Assembly (NCBI RefSeq): GCF_030915465.1
Contig: NZ_CP133267.1
Coordinates: 2,510,501 to 2,574,500 of the forward strand
DNA: 64,000 nt
Reading direction: 5' to 3'
Origin: Neobacillus sp. PS3-34
GTDB lineage: Bacteria; Bacillota; Bacilli; Bacillales; Cytobacillaceae
The position numbers and the translations under genes are program-made. Below the pieces are notes generated by a model. That model had not been told where the DNA came from. It worked only from the letters and a program-made list of their open reading frames with translations, and ran no database searches. The stretch's first letter is position 1; each line of letters starts with the position of its first letter. Below are positions 1 through 9,739 of the stretch, in pieces.

Positions 1-114
1 CAAAGCAAGGACACTAAGTCCAAAGATGATCAAAGCAAGTCGAAAGATGAAAAGAAGTCTGACGACAGCAAAGCTCCTTCAGAGCAATCTTCTCAAGATA
101 AAACTAACTCATAA
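1..114 (+). CDS. C-terminal tail of a Lys/Ser/Asp-rich protein (partial)
   Basis: The reading frame is open from base 1 to a TAA at 112-114 and encodes 37 residues rich in Lys, Ser and Asp (for example QSKDTKSKDD and ending DKTNS). No domain is visible. A rho-independent terminator follows directly, which supports a real gene end. In many Bacillaceae spoIIQ lies upstream of spoIIID and can carry a charged low-complexity tail, so a SpoIIQ-type protein is possible, but this is inference only; the body of the gene lies outside the window. Confidence 0.5.
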   Translation, partial: QSKDTKSKDDQSKSKDEKKSDDSKAPSEQSSQDKTNS

Positions 115-125
115 TAAAAAATATC

Positions 126-163
126 AAACAGTGGGGTTATCAATCCCGCTGTTTGTTTTTTTG
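126..163 (+). terminator. Rho-independent terminator
   Basis: Stem AAACAGTGGG/CCCGCTGTTT (one G-U pair) followed by a T-rich tract. It ends the lysine-rich gene and lies just before the PBP gene. Confidence 0.75.
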
Positions 164-212
164 TTTCATTTTGTCCCTCTATGTTAAAATAGGGAAAAAA
201 AGGGGGAATACG

Positions 213-2207
213 ATGAAGAAATGGTTAGTTACAATCCTCGCGGCCGTGCTATTTTTAATGGCTGCAGGGTGTACAAAGGAACCCTCGCCGGAAGATAGAT
301 TCTCAAAATATATCGATTCGTGGAACAAGCAGGATTTTGCTAAAATGTACGGATTTTTATCAAGCAATGCAAAAAAATCTATCAGTGAAGAACAATTTGT
401 CAGCAGATATAAAAAGATATATAAAGATTTGCAAATTACCGATTTAAAGGTTCAATTTAAAAAGCCGAAGAAGGGCAGCAAAAAGCAGGAAGGGAACAAG
501 GTTCATTATTCCTATACTGCGAAAATGAACAGTGTGGCCGGTGAGATTCATTTTTCCCAAACTGCTAATCTGAAAAAAGAAGAGCGTAACAACGGAGATA
601 ATTGGTATGTTGATTGGAGTACGGCACAAATTTTTCCACAATTAAAGGCAGGGGATAAGCTCGGCCTTGCATATATCGCACCAAAAAGGGGTGCCATCCT
701 GGACCGGAATGGCAACACGCTGGCGGAGAATGGCCAGGTGGATGAGGTTGGCGTCGTGCCAGGACAGATGGGCGCGCAAAAGGAGCAGACGATTGCGAAG
801 CTGGCCAGCTGCTGCAGCTCACTCCAGATAAAATCAACCAGGAAATCAGTGCGAGCTGGGTGAAGCCGGATTATTTCGTGCCGCTGAAAAAAGTCTCGCT
901 GACCGACCAGAAGCTGATTAGCGAATTAATTAAGCTAGCCCCCGTGCAGACGAAAAAGGTGGAAGCGAGGGTCTATCCTTTTAAGGAGACTGCTGCCCAG
1001 CTGATCGGATATGTGGGGACGGTTACGGCCGATGATCTGGAGCAAATGAAGGACAAGGGCTATTCGAGTGGAGATGTGATTGGAAAAAGGGCCTCGAGCA
1101 GGTGTACGAAGAGCAGCTGCGGGGCAAGAGCGGAGTAAGGATCACCATCAAGAAGAAGGACGGAAGTGAGGAAGTCCTGGCGGAGCATCCAGTAGAAGAT
1201 GGCAAGGAAATTAAGTTGACGATTGATGCCAATCTGCAGGCGAAGATTTTTAGCCAGCTGGGGGAAAACCAGGGGCTTCATCCGCAATGAACCCGATTAC
1301 CGGGGAAACACTGGCTCTCGTCAGCAGCCCGGCCTTCGATCCAAACCAGCTGACACTCGGCCTTTCTGCAGCACAGTGGAAGATGCTAGAGGATAACCCG
1401 CTAAAGCCATTGCAGACACGCTTTAAACAGGCCTACGCGCCTGGTTCAATGCTTAAGCCGGTAACTGCTGGAATTGCGCTGATGAACAATTCGATCAACC
1501 CCGCAGAAGCTGTGAAAATCACATCGAAAAAATGGCAGAAGGATAAATCGTGGGGAAGCTATTTTGTGACAAGGGTCCATGAATCCAACCCGGTAAACCT
1601 TGAAAAAGCGCTAATTTTTTCCGATAATATCTATTTTGCACAAACGGCATTAAAGATTGGAAAAGAGAATTTTGCAGCGGGCTTGAGAAACTTTGGTTTT
1701 GAAAGCGAAATGGAGTTCCCATTCCCGCTCGAAACCTCGCAAATCGGGCAGCTTGGCAGTGAAATTGCGCTGGCTGATTCCGGTTACGGACAGGGGCAGA
1801 TCCAGATGAACATTGTTCACCTGATGGCATCGTATACACCGTTCGTCAATGGCGGGAATATGATTAAGCCTGTCCTACTCATGGATGACCAGAAAAATCA
1901 GGTGTTTAAAGAACAGGTCATTTCGAAGGCGGCGGCAGATACCATCGCGCCAATCCTGAGAAAAATCGTCAGTGAGCCGTCGGGAACAGCTCATCGGGCG
2001 GAAATCCCTGGCCATCCGCTTGCAGGTAAAACCGGCACCGCCGAGCTGAAGGCAAAGCAGGGCGAGAAGGGGACTGAGAATGGCTGGTTCGTTGCCTACA
2101 ACACCAACACGCCGAATTTGCTTGTTGCCATGTTTGTTGAAGGTGTTCAGGACAGCGGTGGCTCACAGGTACCGGTTAAGATGATGAAAAATGTGTTTAC
2201 TGAATGA
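213..2207 (+). pseudogene. pbpC: Class B penicillin-binding protein (PBP3/MecA-type lipoprotein), frameshifted
   Basis: A transpeptidase that would cross-link peptidoglycan outside the membrane. ATG 213 follows the AAGGGGGAA box. Residues 1-20 form a lipoprotein signal ending MAAGC. An NTF2-like MecA_N domain follows (about 25-145), then the dimerisation domain (RGAILDRNG) and the transpeptidase with all three active-site motifs: SMLK (APGSMLKP), SDN (FSDNIYF) and KTGT (LAGKTGTAE). Three single-base deletions, near 806, 1090 and 1273, break it into four frames; restoring one base at each gives about 665 residues, close to B. subtilis PbpC. All catalytic motifs lie in good sequence, so sequencing error is as likely as decay. 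A terminator begins at the stop codon. Symbol given by resemblance. Confidence 0.85.
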
Positions 2208-2236
2208 GCCAGGGTGGCACGCCCTGGCTTTTTTTA
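2207..2236 (+). terminator. Rho-independent terminator of the PBP gene
   Basis: Perfect stem AGCCAGGG/CCCTGGCT with a seven-base loop and a run of T. The stem starts on the last base of the stop codon. Confidence 0.85.
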
Positions 2237-2241
2237 GCTAA

Positions 2242-2323
2242 TCAGAATTTATATCCATAAATTCTGAACGCATAAGAAAAACTAAGACATTCGCCTAAGG
2301 GCTTGGCGGATGCCAAGTTTTTC
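2242..2323. repeat. Two adjacent palindromes (intergenic repeat-like element)
   Basis: The first is a perfect inverted repeat, TCAGAATTTA/TAAATTCTGA with a 6-nt loop (2242-2267). The second (2276-2323) has arms starting GAAAAACT and ending AGTTTTTC, with inner halves TTCGCC/GGCGGA. They sit back to back between two + strand genes. The composition recalls dispersed intergenic repeats of Bacillaceae, but no second copy is in this window. Confidence 0.5.
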
Positions 2324-2414
2324 TAATCGCTCTGGATTGGTACATTTTACACATATTAGCATGTTTTCCTTCGTGGTAGAATCAAATTATTAACGGCCAC
2401 AAGGAAGTGCATAA

Positions 2415-5368
2415 ATGATAGGAAAGAAGATTTTAACTAGATTATGTGTCATGGCGATTGTCATTTCCCAGCTGCAGCCACTTGCGGCAAGTGCAGCAGG
2501 AACAGGGATTCTGAACGATTACTCAAAGGAAAGCACCAATACAGATTTATCTAAAACAATCGAGGTTTCTCCATATCCTTTATATCAATCCGATACAAAT
2601 ATAGCGGTTAGCGATGGAATGGTCTCTTATATTTCCGATGCTGAGCCTGGGGCGAATTTTTCAAATAATAATGAGATAAAAGCAGGAAATGGGTACGAGG
2701 CTATATGAAATTTGGCAATAGCCTGCCGAACCTCAATGGGGGCTTGCTGCTGGGTGCGACCCTAAGCCTTCAGGAGATGAATAATAATAAAGTAGATTGC
2801 TATGGATGCTCCATGTATCAAAATGAGCAATATTCGATCCATAAAGTCTTAAATGCCTGGGATGCCAAAAATTTAACCTGGGAAAACAAGCCCGCGGCGA
2901 ACGCTGTACCGGCTGCTGCCAAAACTAAATGGATGCCAATTGACGGCGGTTATTTTCAATGGGATGTATCAAGCCTTGTTGCGGATTGGTATATACAGCC
3001 AGACAGCTATCATGGTGTTGCTGTTAAGGGACAAAGCTTGAGGACGTTCAATAAATTAAATGCTGACCGGTCGGTGATGCCGGCATTGCAAATACGCTAC
3101 TCACCGAAGCCTGGTGCACCGAGTGGAATTGCTAACGGTCTTCAGGCGAACTCCGAAAAAGGATATGTAAATCTTCAATGGTATTCGGTGCCCGGTGCGA
3201 AGGGATATAAGGTTTATCTTTTTAACGGAAAGGAATTTGAAGAGGTATATTCAGGGAAAGAAGCTAAATGGTCCTCTCTAGGCAAAGCATTGTGGCCGAC
3301 AAAGGAGCAGATTGATAAAGGGGAATATTCGCTTCGCAAGGATGGAAGCGGAACCGATTTATCCGACAAGCCAGGTTTCCTTTATCAAAAGCTGGCGGCT
3401 GTCGGACGGGATCAGGATAGTTATTATTTCCGTGTCTCAGCCTTTAATGATTATGGTGAAACCGCATTGTCGGATGAGCTTAAGCTGAAAATGTCTGACA
3501 CTTCTGCACCAGAAGTGCCTGTAAATGTGAATGCTGAAAGTGAGCTTATCTCGAACTTCAAGCTAAGGTGGGATCCGTCATCGGCGGGAGCATCTTATAA
3601 TGTAAAAATAACAACCGAATCAGGTTACCAGGTGTTCAGCGGAACAACCGATACTGCGAGTATCACCATTCTGGAAAATGTTTTGACTCCCAGAAGTTCA
3701 TACCTCGTTACGGTGATGGCAAGGAAAAACGGGAACTACTCAGTGTTTTCCACGCCGGTTAAAGTGACAGCGAGAAAGCAATATGACGCCCAGCTTGTTG
3801 GCGGTTCTCAGCCAGTTTCGACTCAGGAAGCGGGAACTGCAGCGTATATGAGGATTATTTTTAAAAATGCCGGGGCTGAAACTTGGACAAATGGAAATAG
3901 TTTAAAAGCTGAGGGCATCTCGTTTGAAGTGCCGCTAGCCGATGGGGAAGCGGTTAAGCCAGGCGAGCAGAAAACCTTCGAATTCCAGCTGCCGAGCAAC
4001 GTCCCATTGGGTACGACTCCAGTAAAATGGCAAATATCGCAACGGGATATTGGGACATTCGGAGATGCATTAAATACCACACTTTCGTTCGCAGACCGGA
4101 CTGTCCCGCAAATAACGATGGATTCTCCAGGCGAGTCTGAATTTGTCACGGGAAAAGTTGCGATTAAAGGGTCGATTAAGGATTATCAGTTAAGTAAGTA
4201 TACTGTCTCATATGGTGCTGGGACGGCTCCAACTGGATGGAATCGGATTGGTGAGGACACACAGCTGCCTGCTCGGATTCTGGCAGAATGGGACACAGCA
4301 GGGCTGTCGCAGGGTGTGTACACTGTGCGCGTTGAAGCGGAAGACGCGAGCGGAAATAAAGCGGTGCTCGACCGCGTGGTTAAGGTAAATTACCCGCTAC
4401 CACCGCCTGCGCCACCGCAGGTCAACATTATTACCAATAAGACAGCAGAACTGACTGGCAAGACAGAGCCGGCTGCCACTGTGACCGCTGCAATTTTAGG
4501 AAAAGCATACAATACAACTGCAGATTCAGCAGGCAATTTTATAATGGCCATACCGGTTCTCAATGCCGGCACAGCCGTTTCTGTTACGGTAAAAATTGCC
4601 GACGTTACCAGTATGGCGAAAACCTTGACGGTCGTGCGAGTAGCACCGGATATGCCAACCGTAAATGCCGTTAAGAATACGAGTAATGTGGTGACCGGTA
4701 AAACGGAGAAATATGTGATTGCCTGGGTGAAAATCGGAACAAAAGAGTATTCCGCAAAATCGGATGCCTATGGAAATTTCAAGGTAACCATTCCTGTCCA
4801 AAGCAGCGGGGCAATCCTGTCGGTTACAACAAAGGATGCGGCAGGATACAGAAGCGCAGCAAGAACGCTGACGGTTGCAAGAGCAGCACCGAATATTCCT
4901 GCGGTAAACCAGGTTAATAATAAAGCAGCCTTAGTATCTGGGAAAACGGAAAAGTACTCAGCGATCACGGTCAAAATTGGAACAAAAACGTATTCTGGGA
5001 AAGCGGATGGTTCCGGCAGCTATAAAGTCTCTATTCCTGCCCAAAACAGCGGAACAGCGATCACGGTGATGGCTAAGGATAGCGCCGGCAATATAAGTGC
5101 TCCGGCTAAGATTACAGTGATTCGCGTTGCCCCCAATATGCCAGCTGTAAGTGCTGTTCGATATTATTCAACCTCTGTTACAGGAAAGACAGAAAAATAT
5201 GCAACAGTTTATGTGAAAATTGGGACGAAAACGTATTCGTCCAAAGCCAACGCTTACGGCAGCTTTAAAGTTTACATTCCAAAACAGCGTAAGGGCATCA
5301 AACTGGCTGTAACAGCGAAGGATTCAAAAGGAAATGTGAGTGCAGCCAGAGCAATGACTGTTTACTGA
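2415..5368 (+). pseudogene. Secreted DNRLRE-domain, fibronectin III and Ig-repeat protein, frameshifted
   Basis: A large exported protein probably acting at the cell surface. ATG 2415 follows AAGGAAGTG; residues 1-28 are a signal peptide ending ASAAG. A DNRLRE domain follows (about 30-235; hallmark LTWENKP and WDVSSLV), then two fibronectin III-like domains, an NBR1-type Ig domain (GTAAYMRIIFKNAGAETW), another Ig-like segment and four Big_6-type Ig repeats in the C-terminal 320 residues, each with a VTGKTEKY-like start and a SYKVSIP-like centre. One T is missing near 2701 (GCTATATGA where GCTTATATGA is expected), splitting residues 1-97 from the rest; repaired length is about 984. No LPXTG or SLH motif is visible, so how it stays on the cell is unknown. 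Confidence 0.8.
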
Positions 5369-5378
5369 ATAAATAAGG

Positions 5379-5411
5379 AACCAGCAGGAATATAATTCTG
5401 CTGGTTTTTTT
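5379..5411 (+). terminator. Rho-independent terminator
   Basis: Stem AACCAGCAG/CTGCTGGTT followed by seven T, just after the DNRLRE gene. Confidence 0.85.
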
Positions 5412-5451
5412 ATGGAAAAATTACTGCAACTCGTTTTTGACAAATTTCTCG

Positions 5452-5468
5452 GGAAATAATCTATTTCC
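5452..5468. promoter_or_regulatory. Small palindrome downstream of a TTGACA box
   Basis: GGAAATA-ATC-TATTTCC is a perfect 7-bp inverted repeat lying 9 bp after TTGACA (5437-5442). The rest of the 5412-5608 gap shows nothing coding. A possible upstream promoter/operator of the spoIIID leader; weakly supported. Confidence 0.25.
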
Positions 5469-5608
5469 GGAACCAAATGAGGATGTACCATAGACTTGCC
5501 ATACTGCAGTTTTTGTCGAGGGCATGGGTGTGACTTTCAGCTGTTTATATAAATAAGTCCAATTTTCAAAAAACTTTCAAGGAACCTTGTCCCGTTTGTG
5601 TTTTTCGT

Positions 5609-5637
5609 GCATATATCCGTAAACAGGCTAATACAAT
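5609..5637 (+). promoter_or_regulatory. Candidate sigma-E promoter of spoIIID
   Basis: GCATATAT (5609-5616) and AATACAAT (5630-5637), 13 bp apart, match the sigma-E pattern of an ATATT-type -35 and CATACAAT-type -10. spoIIID is known to be transcribed by sigma-E in the mother cell, which fits. The predicted leader would be about 200 nt. Confidence 0.5.
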
Positions 5638-5844
5638 GTTACAAACCTTACAAAGAGAGTGTATGAGGTGAGGAGTCGTTTGAAGTCAACGGGCATTTAG
5701 TTGGGTACATGATTAATCCTTGTATATTCAGAAAGTAGCGATACTTTCTGCCGCAACGAATTTATGCGGATGGCAGTATTTCGTCGAGTGATAAGCGAGT
5801 CTCATTTCACACTTCTCACATCCAAATTGGGGAGGGCGAGTGGT

Positions 5845-6117
5845 GTGCACGATTACATCAGAGAGCGAACTATCAAGATTGGAAAGTATATCGTGGAGAC
5901 GAGAAAAACGGTTCGCGTAATCGCGAAGGAGTTTGGCGTATCCAAAAGTACAGTCCATAAAGATCTAACGGAAAGGCTGCCAGAAATTAACCCTGATCTT
6001 GCAAACGAAGTAAAAGAAATTCTAGATTACCATAAATCCATACGTCATCTAAGGGGCGGAGAAGCCACAAAAATGAAGTACCAGAAAGAAGAAAGAGAAG
6101 GCGAGCCTGTCAAATAA
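5845..6117 (+). CDS. spoIIID: Sporulation transcriptional regulator SpoIIID
   Basis: Small DNA-binding protein that activates and represses mother-cell genes during sporulation. I start it at GTG 5845, preceded by GGGGAGGG, because the product then begins VHDYIRERTIKIG, matching the SpoIIID N terminus; upstream in-frame codons are leader. It has 90 residues (family about 90-93). The helix-turn-helix is clear around KEFGVSKSTVHKDLTERL (about 30-47), followed by the conserved LANEVKEILDYHKSIRHLRGG and a basic tail. mbl lies downstream as in B. subtilis, separated by a 700-bp repeat-filled gap. Very secure. Confidence 0.97.
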   Translation: MHDYIRERTIKIGKYIVETRKTVRVIAKEFGVSKSTVHKDLTERLPEINPDLANEVKEILDYHKSIRHLRGGEATKMKYQKEEREGEPVK

Positions 6118-6147
6118 GACACTTTCCATGTAGGTTTGTTTCACAAG

Positions 6148-6218
6148 GCGGCTTAGTTGTTTAATTTACTAAAGATATTCTGCAAAAAAACATTAGTAAA
6201 TCATAGGTGCTAAGCCGC
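6148..6218. repeat. Nested imperfect palindrome after spoIIID
   Basis: Outer arms GCGGCTTAG (6148-6156) and CTAAGCCGC (6210-6218); inner arms TTTACTAA and TTAGTAAA. No T-tract follows, so it is not a textbook terminator, though it could end the spoIIID transcript. Confidence 0.5.
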
Positions 6219-6340
6219 AAGCATTATTGTATGACCATTCTCCGGATTTATTCCTCTTTTTGATTACCTCATATTCAGTTAACCTGGTTGATTTTAGGAA
6301 TATTGGCCGTTTTAATACATTTATCTTTCAAACTTACGCT

Positions 6341-6466
6341 TACCGACCACTATTGGTAATTTACCGACCGGAATGCTCCATTTACCCACCACTTTCATGA
6401 AAATACCGACCACTTTTCCAAATTTACCAACCAGACAATCAAAAATACCAACCACTAATGGACAAG
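6341..6466 (+). repeat. 21-bp periodic array, motif TACCGACCA (six units)
   Basis: TACC begins at 6341, 6362, 6383, 6404, 6425 and 6446, exactly 21 bp apart. The first nine bases of each unit are conserved (TACCGACCA, TACCCACCA, TACCAACCA) and the other twelve vary. A stop codon in one unit argues against coding. It lies between spoIIID and mbl. Confidence 0.85.
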
Positions 6467-6481
6467 CCCCTCTTTTAATAT

Positions 6482-6679
6482 AAAAAGCCAGGCCGTGGCT
6501 CAGGTATCAAGATTGAAGATTACCCGCTAAGTTTGGGCGAGTACCCGTCAATTCGGACCGTTTACCCGTCTGATTAGCAAAATACCCGTCTAGTTGAACA
6601 CTTTACCCGTCGATTAAGCGGAAATACCCGTATTTGGCAGGATGGCCACAATTCAAAAAGCCATGGCCGGTGGCTCAGG
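6482..6679 (+). repeat. 21-bp periodic array, motif TACCCGTC, between ~24-bp direct repeats
   Basis: TACCCG begins at 6521, 6542, 6563, 6583, 6604 and 6625: spacing 21 except one 20. Thirteen to fourteen bases per unit vary. The array is bracketed by near-identical direct repeats AAAAAGCC(A/AT)GGCC(G)GTGGCTCAGG at 6482-6504 and 6655-6679. It contains stops in frame and shows no coding signal. Confidence 0.8.
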
Positions 6680-6723
6680 CAACTCATTCAAAGAATCGTA
6701 CTTTTCTATGAACAGACTAAGTC

Positions 6724-6739
6724 AAAATGTATACATTTT
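6724..6739. promoter_or_regulatory. Perfect 16-bp palindrome upstream of mbl
   Basis: AAAATGTATACATTTT is fully symmetric and lies about 20 bp before the predicted mbl -35 box. It looks like a dimeric regulator site; the regulator is unknown. Confidence 0.4.
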
Positions 6740-6758
6740 TCGTCAAAAGGTATGGAAA

Positions 6759-6786
6759 TTGAAATGAATGTGATAAAATATACAAT
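6759..6786 (+). promoter_or_regulatory. Candidate sigma-A promoter of mbl
   Basis: TTGAAA (6759-6764), 16-bp spacer, TACAAT (6781-6786). The position, 46 bp before the mbl start, is suitable. Confidence 0.5.
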
Positions 6787-6831
6787 TAGGGATATAAAAT
6801 GGAATCGTTCCAAGGAGGAAGGAAAAAGAGT

Positions 6832-7833
6832 ATGTTTGCAAGAGATATTGGGATAGACTTGGGAACGGCTAACGTGCTGATTCACGTTAAGGGCCGTGGA
6901 ATTGTATTAAATGAGCCTTCTGTCGTTGCAATTGATAAAAATACAAATCGTGTTCTTGCTGTTGGTGAGGAAGCGCGCCGCATGGTAGGGCGTACACCTG
7001 GTAATATCGTCGCAATCCGTCCGTTGAAGGATGGAGTTATTGCGGATTTTGATGTAACTGAAGCAATGCTTAAACACTTTATTAATAAGTTGAATGTTAA
7101 AGGCTTTTTGTCCAAGCCTCGCATCCTGATCTGCTGCCCAACCAACATTACGAGCGTTGAGCAAAAAGCAATCAGAGAAGCAGCTGAAAAAAGCGGCGGT
7201 AAGAAAGTATACCTTGAGGAAGAACCAAAGGTGGCGGCAATCGGCGCTGGCATGGATATTTTCCAGCCTTACGGAAACATGGTTGTTGATATTGGCGGCG
7301 GAACAACGGATGTTGCCGTTTTATCAATGGGCGATATCGTAACTTCAAGCTCCATTAAAATGGCAGGGGACAAGTTCGATAGCGAAATCCTAAATTATAT
7401 TAAGCGTGAATACAAGCTGTTAATCGGTGAGCGTACGGCTGAGAATATTAAAATCAACATTGGTACGGTCTTCCCGGGCTCACGCTCTGAAGAATTGGAA
7501 ATCCGCGGCCGTGATATGGTCACTGGACTACCACGTACCATTACTGTGCATTCCGAAGAAATTGAAGCGGCACTGAGAGAATCAGTAGCAGTGATCGTCC
7601 AGGCGGCAAAAAGCGTTCTTGAACGCACACCGCCTGAATTATCAGCGGACATTATCGACCGGGGCGTCATTTTGACAGGCGGCGGCGCATTGCTGCACGG
7701 CATTGATATGCTGCTTGCGGAGGAGCTGAAGGTTCCTGTCCTTGTAGCTGAAAATCCAATGGATTGTGTGGCAATCGGTACCGGCATCATGCTCGATAAT
7801 ATCGATCGCATTCCAAAAAAGAAAATAGGTTAA
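6832..7833 (+). CDS. mbl: MreB-like cell-shape actin Mbl
   Basis: Bacterial actin homologue that forms membrane-associated filaments and guides the cell-wall elongation machinery. ATG 6832 is chosen because the product then begins MFARDIGIDLGTANV like B. subtilis Mbl and has 333 residues, the same length; an upstream in-frame ATG at 6799 has no ribosome binding site. The AAGGAGGAAGG sequence lies at 6812-6822. Nucleotide-binding motifs are present: phosphate-1 IGIDLGTAN, phosphate-2 VVDIGGGTTDVAV and the adenosine motif GVILTGGGALL. spoIIID upstream and flhO/flhP downstream reproduce the B. subtilis order. A terminator separates it from flhO. Confidence 0.97.
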   Translation: MFARDIGIDLGTANVLIHVKGRGIVLNEPSVVAIDKNTNRVLAVGEEARRMVGRTPGNIVAIRPLKDGVIADFDVTEAMLKHFINKLNVKGFLSKPRILICCPTNITSVEQKAIREAAEKSGGKKVYLEEEPKVAAIGAGMDIFQPYGNMVVDIGGGTTDVAVLSMGDIVTSSSIKMAGDKFDSEILNYIKREYKLLIGERTAENIKINIGTVFPGSRSEELEIRGRDMVTGLPRTITVHSEEIEAALRESVAVIVQAAKSVLERTPPELSADIIDRGVILTGGGALLHGIDMLLAEELKVPVLVAENPMDCVAIGTGIMLDNIDRIPKKKIG

Positions 7834-7840
7834 TTTACCT

Positions 7841-7878
7841 AAAACGCCTGACGGGATTGCGCAGGCAGGCGTTTTTTT
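7841..7878 (+). terminator. Rho-independent terminator of mbl
   Basis: AAAACGCCTG pairs with CAGGCGTTTT and is followed by a T-tract. Confidence 0.8.
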
Positions 7879-8045
7879 GCCCATATACCTTCAAAATTCG
7901 ACTAGAAAATCCTTCTTTCAACAAAAAACTGATGTATATTTCTGAATTCTTTTTTATAATGGAAATAAGTGACTAGTACGGAAAAATAATCGCCCAGGCG
8001 GTTCTGTTCCGCCCATAGCCAATCAACTATTGATGAGGTGTGACC

Positions 8046-8867
8046 ATGTTTAAAGGATTCTATACCGTTGCTTCCGGTATGCTGGCACAGCAGCGCAGGA
8101 CGGAAATGCTGACAAACAATATGGCAAATGCCAATACGCCGGGCTTTAAAGCTGACCAGTCCTCAATGAGGGCATTCCCGGAAATGCTTATGCAGCAATT
8201 CGGCAAAAAGGATATTCCGGTTGGGGACGGATTAAGCCTTCCAGAAAATCAGGTTATCGGTCCCCTGAATACCGGAGTATACATGCAGGAGGCGATTCCT
8301 AAATTTCTTCAGGGAGACCTTCAGGAAACGGAAAAGAAAACAGATCTTGCATTGATCGATGCCAATATGCCAGCGGGAAGCTCGGTCTTTTTTGCTGTAC
8401 AGCATCCAAATGGAGAAACGCGCTATACTCGGAACGGGAATTTTACTCTTGATGCACAGGGCTATTTGACAGCGGGAAATGGATTTTATGTTTTAAATGA
8501 CAGTGGAAAACCAATTCAGCTTTCAAGTGACCAGTTTACGGTCAGCGATACAGGTGAAGTGACAGGGCAAAACGGAGAACGTGCCCGGATTGGCATCGGC
8601 TTTGCGACCAATGCTCTTCGCATGGTCAAACAGGACGATGGTTTTTATCGCACGGAAAACGGAACACCGCTTGCCAGCGCCTATGGCCGCCAGGATGTCC
8701 GTTTTAAAACGCAGCAGGGTTTCCTTGAGCGCTCCAATGTTGATGCGAGCCGGACGATGACAGATATGCTCACAGCCTACCGCGCTTTCGAGGCAAACCA
8801 GAAGGTGCTCCAGGCTTATGATAAAAGTATGGAAAAAGCTGCAAATGAAATCGGACGTGTTAACTAA
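8046..8867 (+). CDS. flhO: Flagellar hook-basal body protein FlhO (FlgG/FlgF-like rod protein)
   Basis: Structural protein of the flagellar rod, exported by the flagellar type III apparatus. ATG 8046 follows GAGGTG; a GTG two codons earlier overlaps that box. The 273 residues show the N-terminal rod signature (AQQRRTEMLTNNMANANTPGFKA) and the C-terminal hook-basal body motif (SNVDASRTMTDMLTAYRAFEANQKVLQAYD), flanking a variable centre, about the length of B. subtilis FlhO. It is followed after 27 bp by its paralogue flhP, so the two form an operon. Confidence 0.95.
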   Translation: MFKGFYTVASGMLAQQRRTEMLTNNMANANTPGFKADQSSMRAFPEMLMQQFGKKDIPVGDGLSLPENQVIGPLNTGVYMQEAIPKFLQGDLQETEKKTDLALIDANMPAGSSVFFAVQHPNGETRYTRNGNFTLDAQGYLTAGNGFYVLNDSGKPIQLSSDQFTVSDTGEVTGQNGERARIGIGFATNALRMVKQDDGFYRTENGTPLASAYGRQDVRFKTQQGFLERSNVDASRTMTDMLTAYRAFEANQKVLQAYDKSMEKAANEIGRVN

Positions 8868-8894
8868 TTTTTTAAGGAGAAGGGAGGTCTTGCA

Positions 8895-9725
8895 ATGAAT
8901 CGCACAATGATTACAGCTACAAACACCTTGAATCAGCTGCAGAAGCAAATGGATATAATAAGTAATAATCTTGCCAACCTGGATACAACCGGTTTTAAAA
9001 GCAGACAGGCGACATTCTCCGATTTGCTTTACAGCCAATTTGACAATCAGCCAAATAAGACAGCTGAAACCAACCGCCTGACCCCGAATGGCATAAGACA
9101 GGGAGTCGGTGCCAAGCTTGGCCAGGTTCAAATTAATTTGAAACAGGGCGCATTGAAGCAGACCGGCCGCCAGCTTGATATGGCCTTGCAGAGCGAAGGC
9201 CAATTTTTTAAAGTGCTCGTTCAAAACGGGACAACAAGCTCGGTTCAATACACCCGTGACGGTTCATTCGCATTATCGCCGGTTTCTGAAAAAGAAGTCA
9301 TGCTTGTTAATAGTGCGGGAAACCCGATTCTGGATGAAAACAACCATCCAATCATCATCAATGGTGATGCAAGCGATTATTCAGTGGAGGGAAACGGCAA
9401 GCTAACCGTGAAGATGACAAATGGAACAAACCAATTGGTTAACCTCGGAGTCATCCAGGTCAATAAGCCGCAGTTTTTTGAGCAAAAAGGGACAAATCTG
9501 ATTGGCCTTGCAGAAAATGCAGGCCAAACCGCTGGCGTTTTTACAGATTTAAATGGGACGCTGCGCCGTCAAATCTCTGTCGGACAGGGAGTGCTTGAGC
9601 AGTCCAATGTGGATATGGGAAAAGAAATGACCGAATTGGTGAATGTCCAGCGCGCATATCAATTCCAGGCAAGAGCAGTTACGATGGCCGATCAAATGGA
9701 GGGCCTTGTTAACGGAATTCGCTAG
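8895..9725 (+). CDS. flhP: Flagellar hook-basal body protein FlhP
   Basis: Second flagellar rod protein. The start at 8895 follows AAGGGAGGTC with good spacing. It has 276 residues with the N-terminal motif MDIISNNLANLDTTGFKSRQ and the C-terminal motif SNVDMGKEMTELVNVQRAYQFQAR typical of FlgF/FlgG proteins. It shares both ends with FlhO upstream. A small membrane protein gene begins 14 bp downstream, suggesting a transcript continuing toward fabZ. Confidence 0.95.
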   Translation: MNRTMITATNTLNQLQKQMDIISNNLANLDTTGFKSRQATFSDLLYSQFDNQPNKTAETNRLTPNGIRQGVGAKLGQVQINLKQGALKQTGRQLDMALQSEGQFFKVLVQNGTTSSVQYTRDGSFALSPVSEKEVMLVNSAGNPILDENNHPIIINGDASDYSVEGNGKLTVKMTNGTNQLVNLGVIQVNKPQFFEQKGTNLIGLAENAGQTAGVFTDLNGTLRRQISVGQGVLEQSNVDMGKEMTELVNVQRAYQFQARAVTMADQMEGLVNGIR

Positions 9726-9739
9726 AGGGAGACTGAAGC

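Noticed and set aside
213..2207. Programmed ribosomal frameshifting as explanation of broken genes
   Set aside because: No slippery heptamer with downstream structure, three shifts in one gene, and shifts in both directions across unrelated genes.
6341..6645. Heptapeptide-repeat coding sequence (21 bp = 7 codons, YRPLxxI)
   Set aside because: In-frame stops in the third unit of the first array and in several units of the second, no start or ribosome site.
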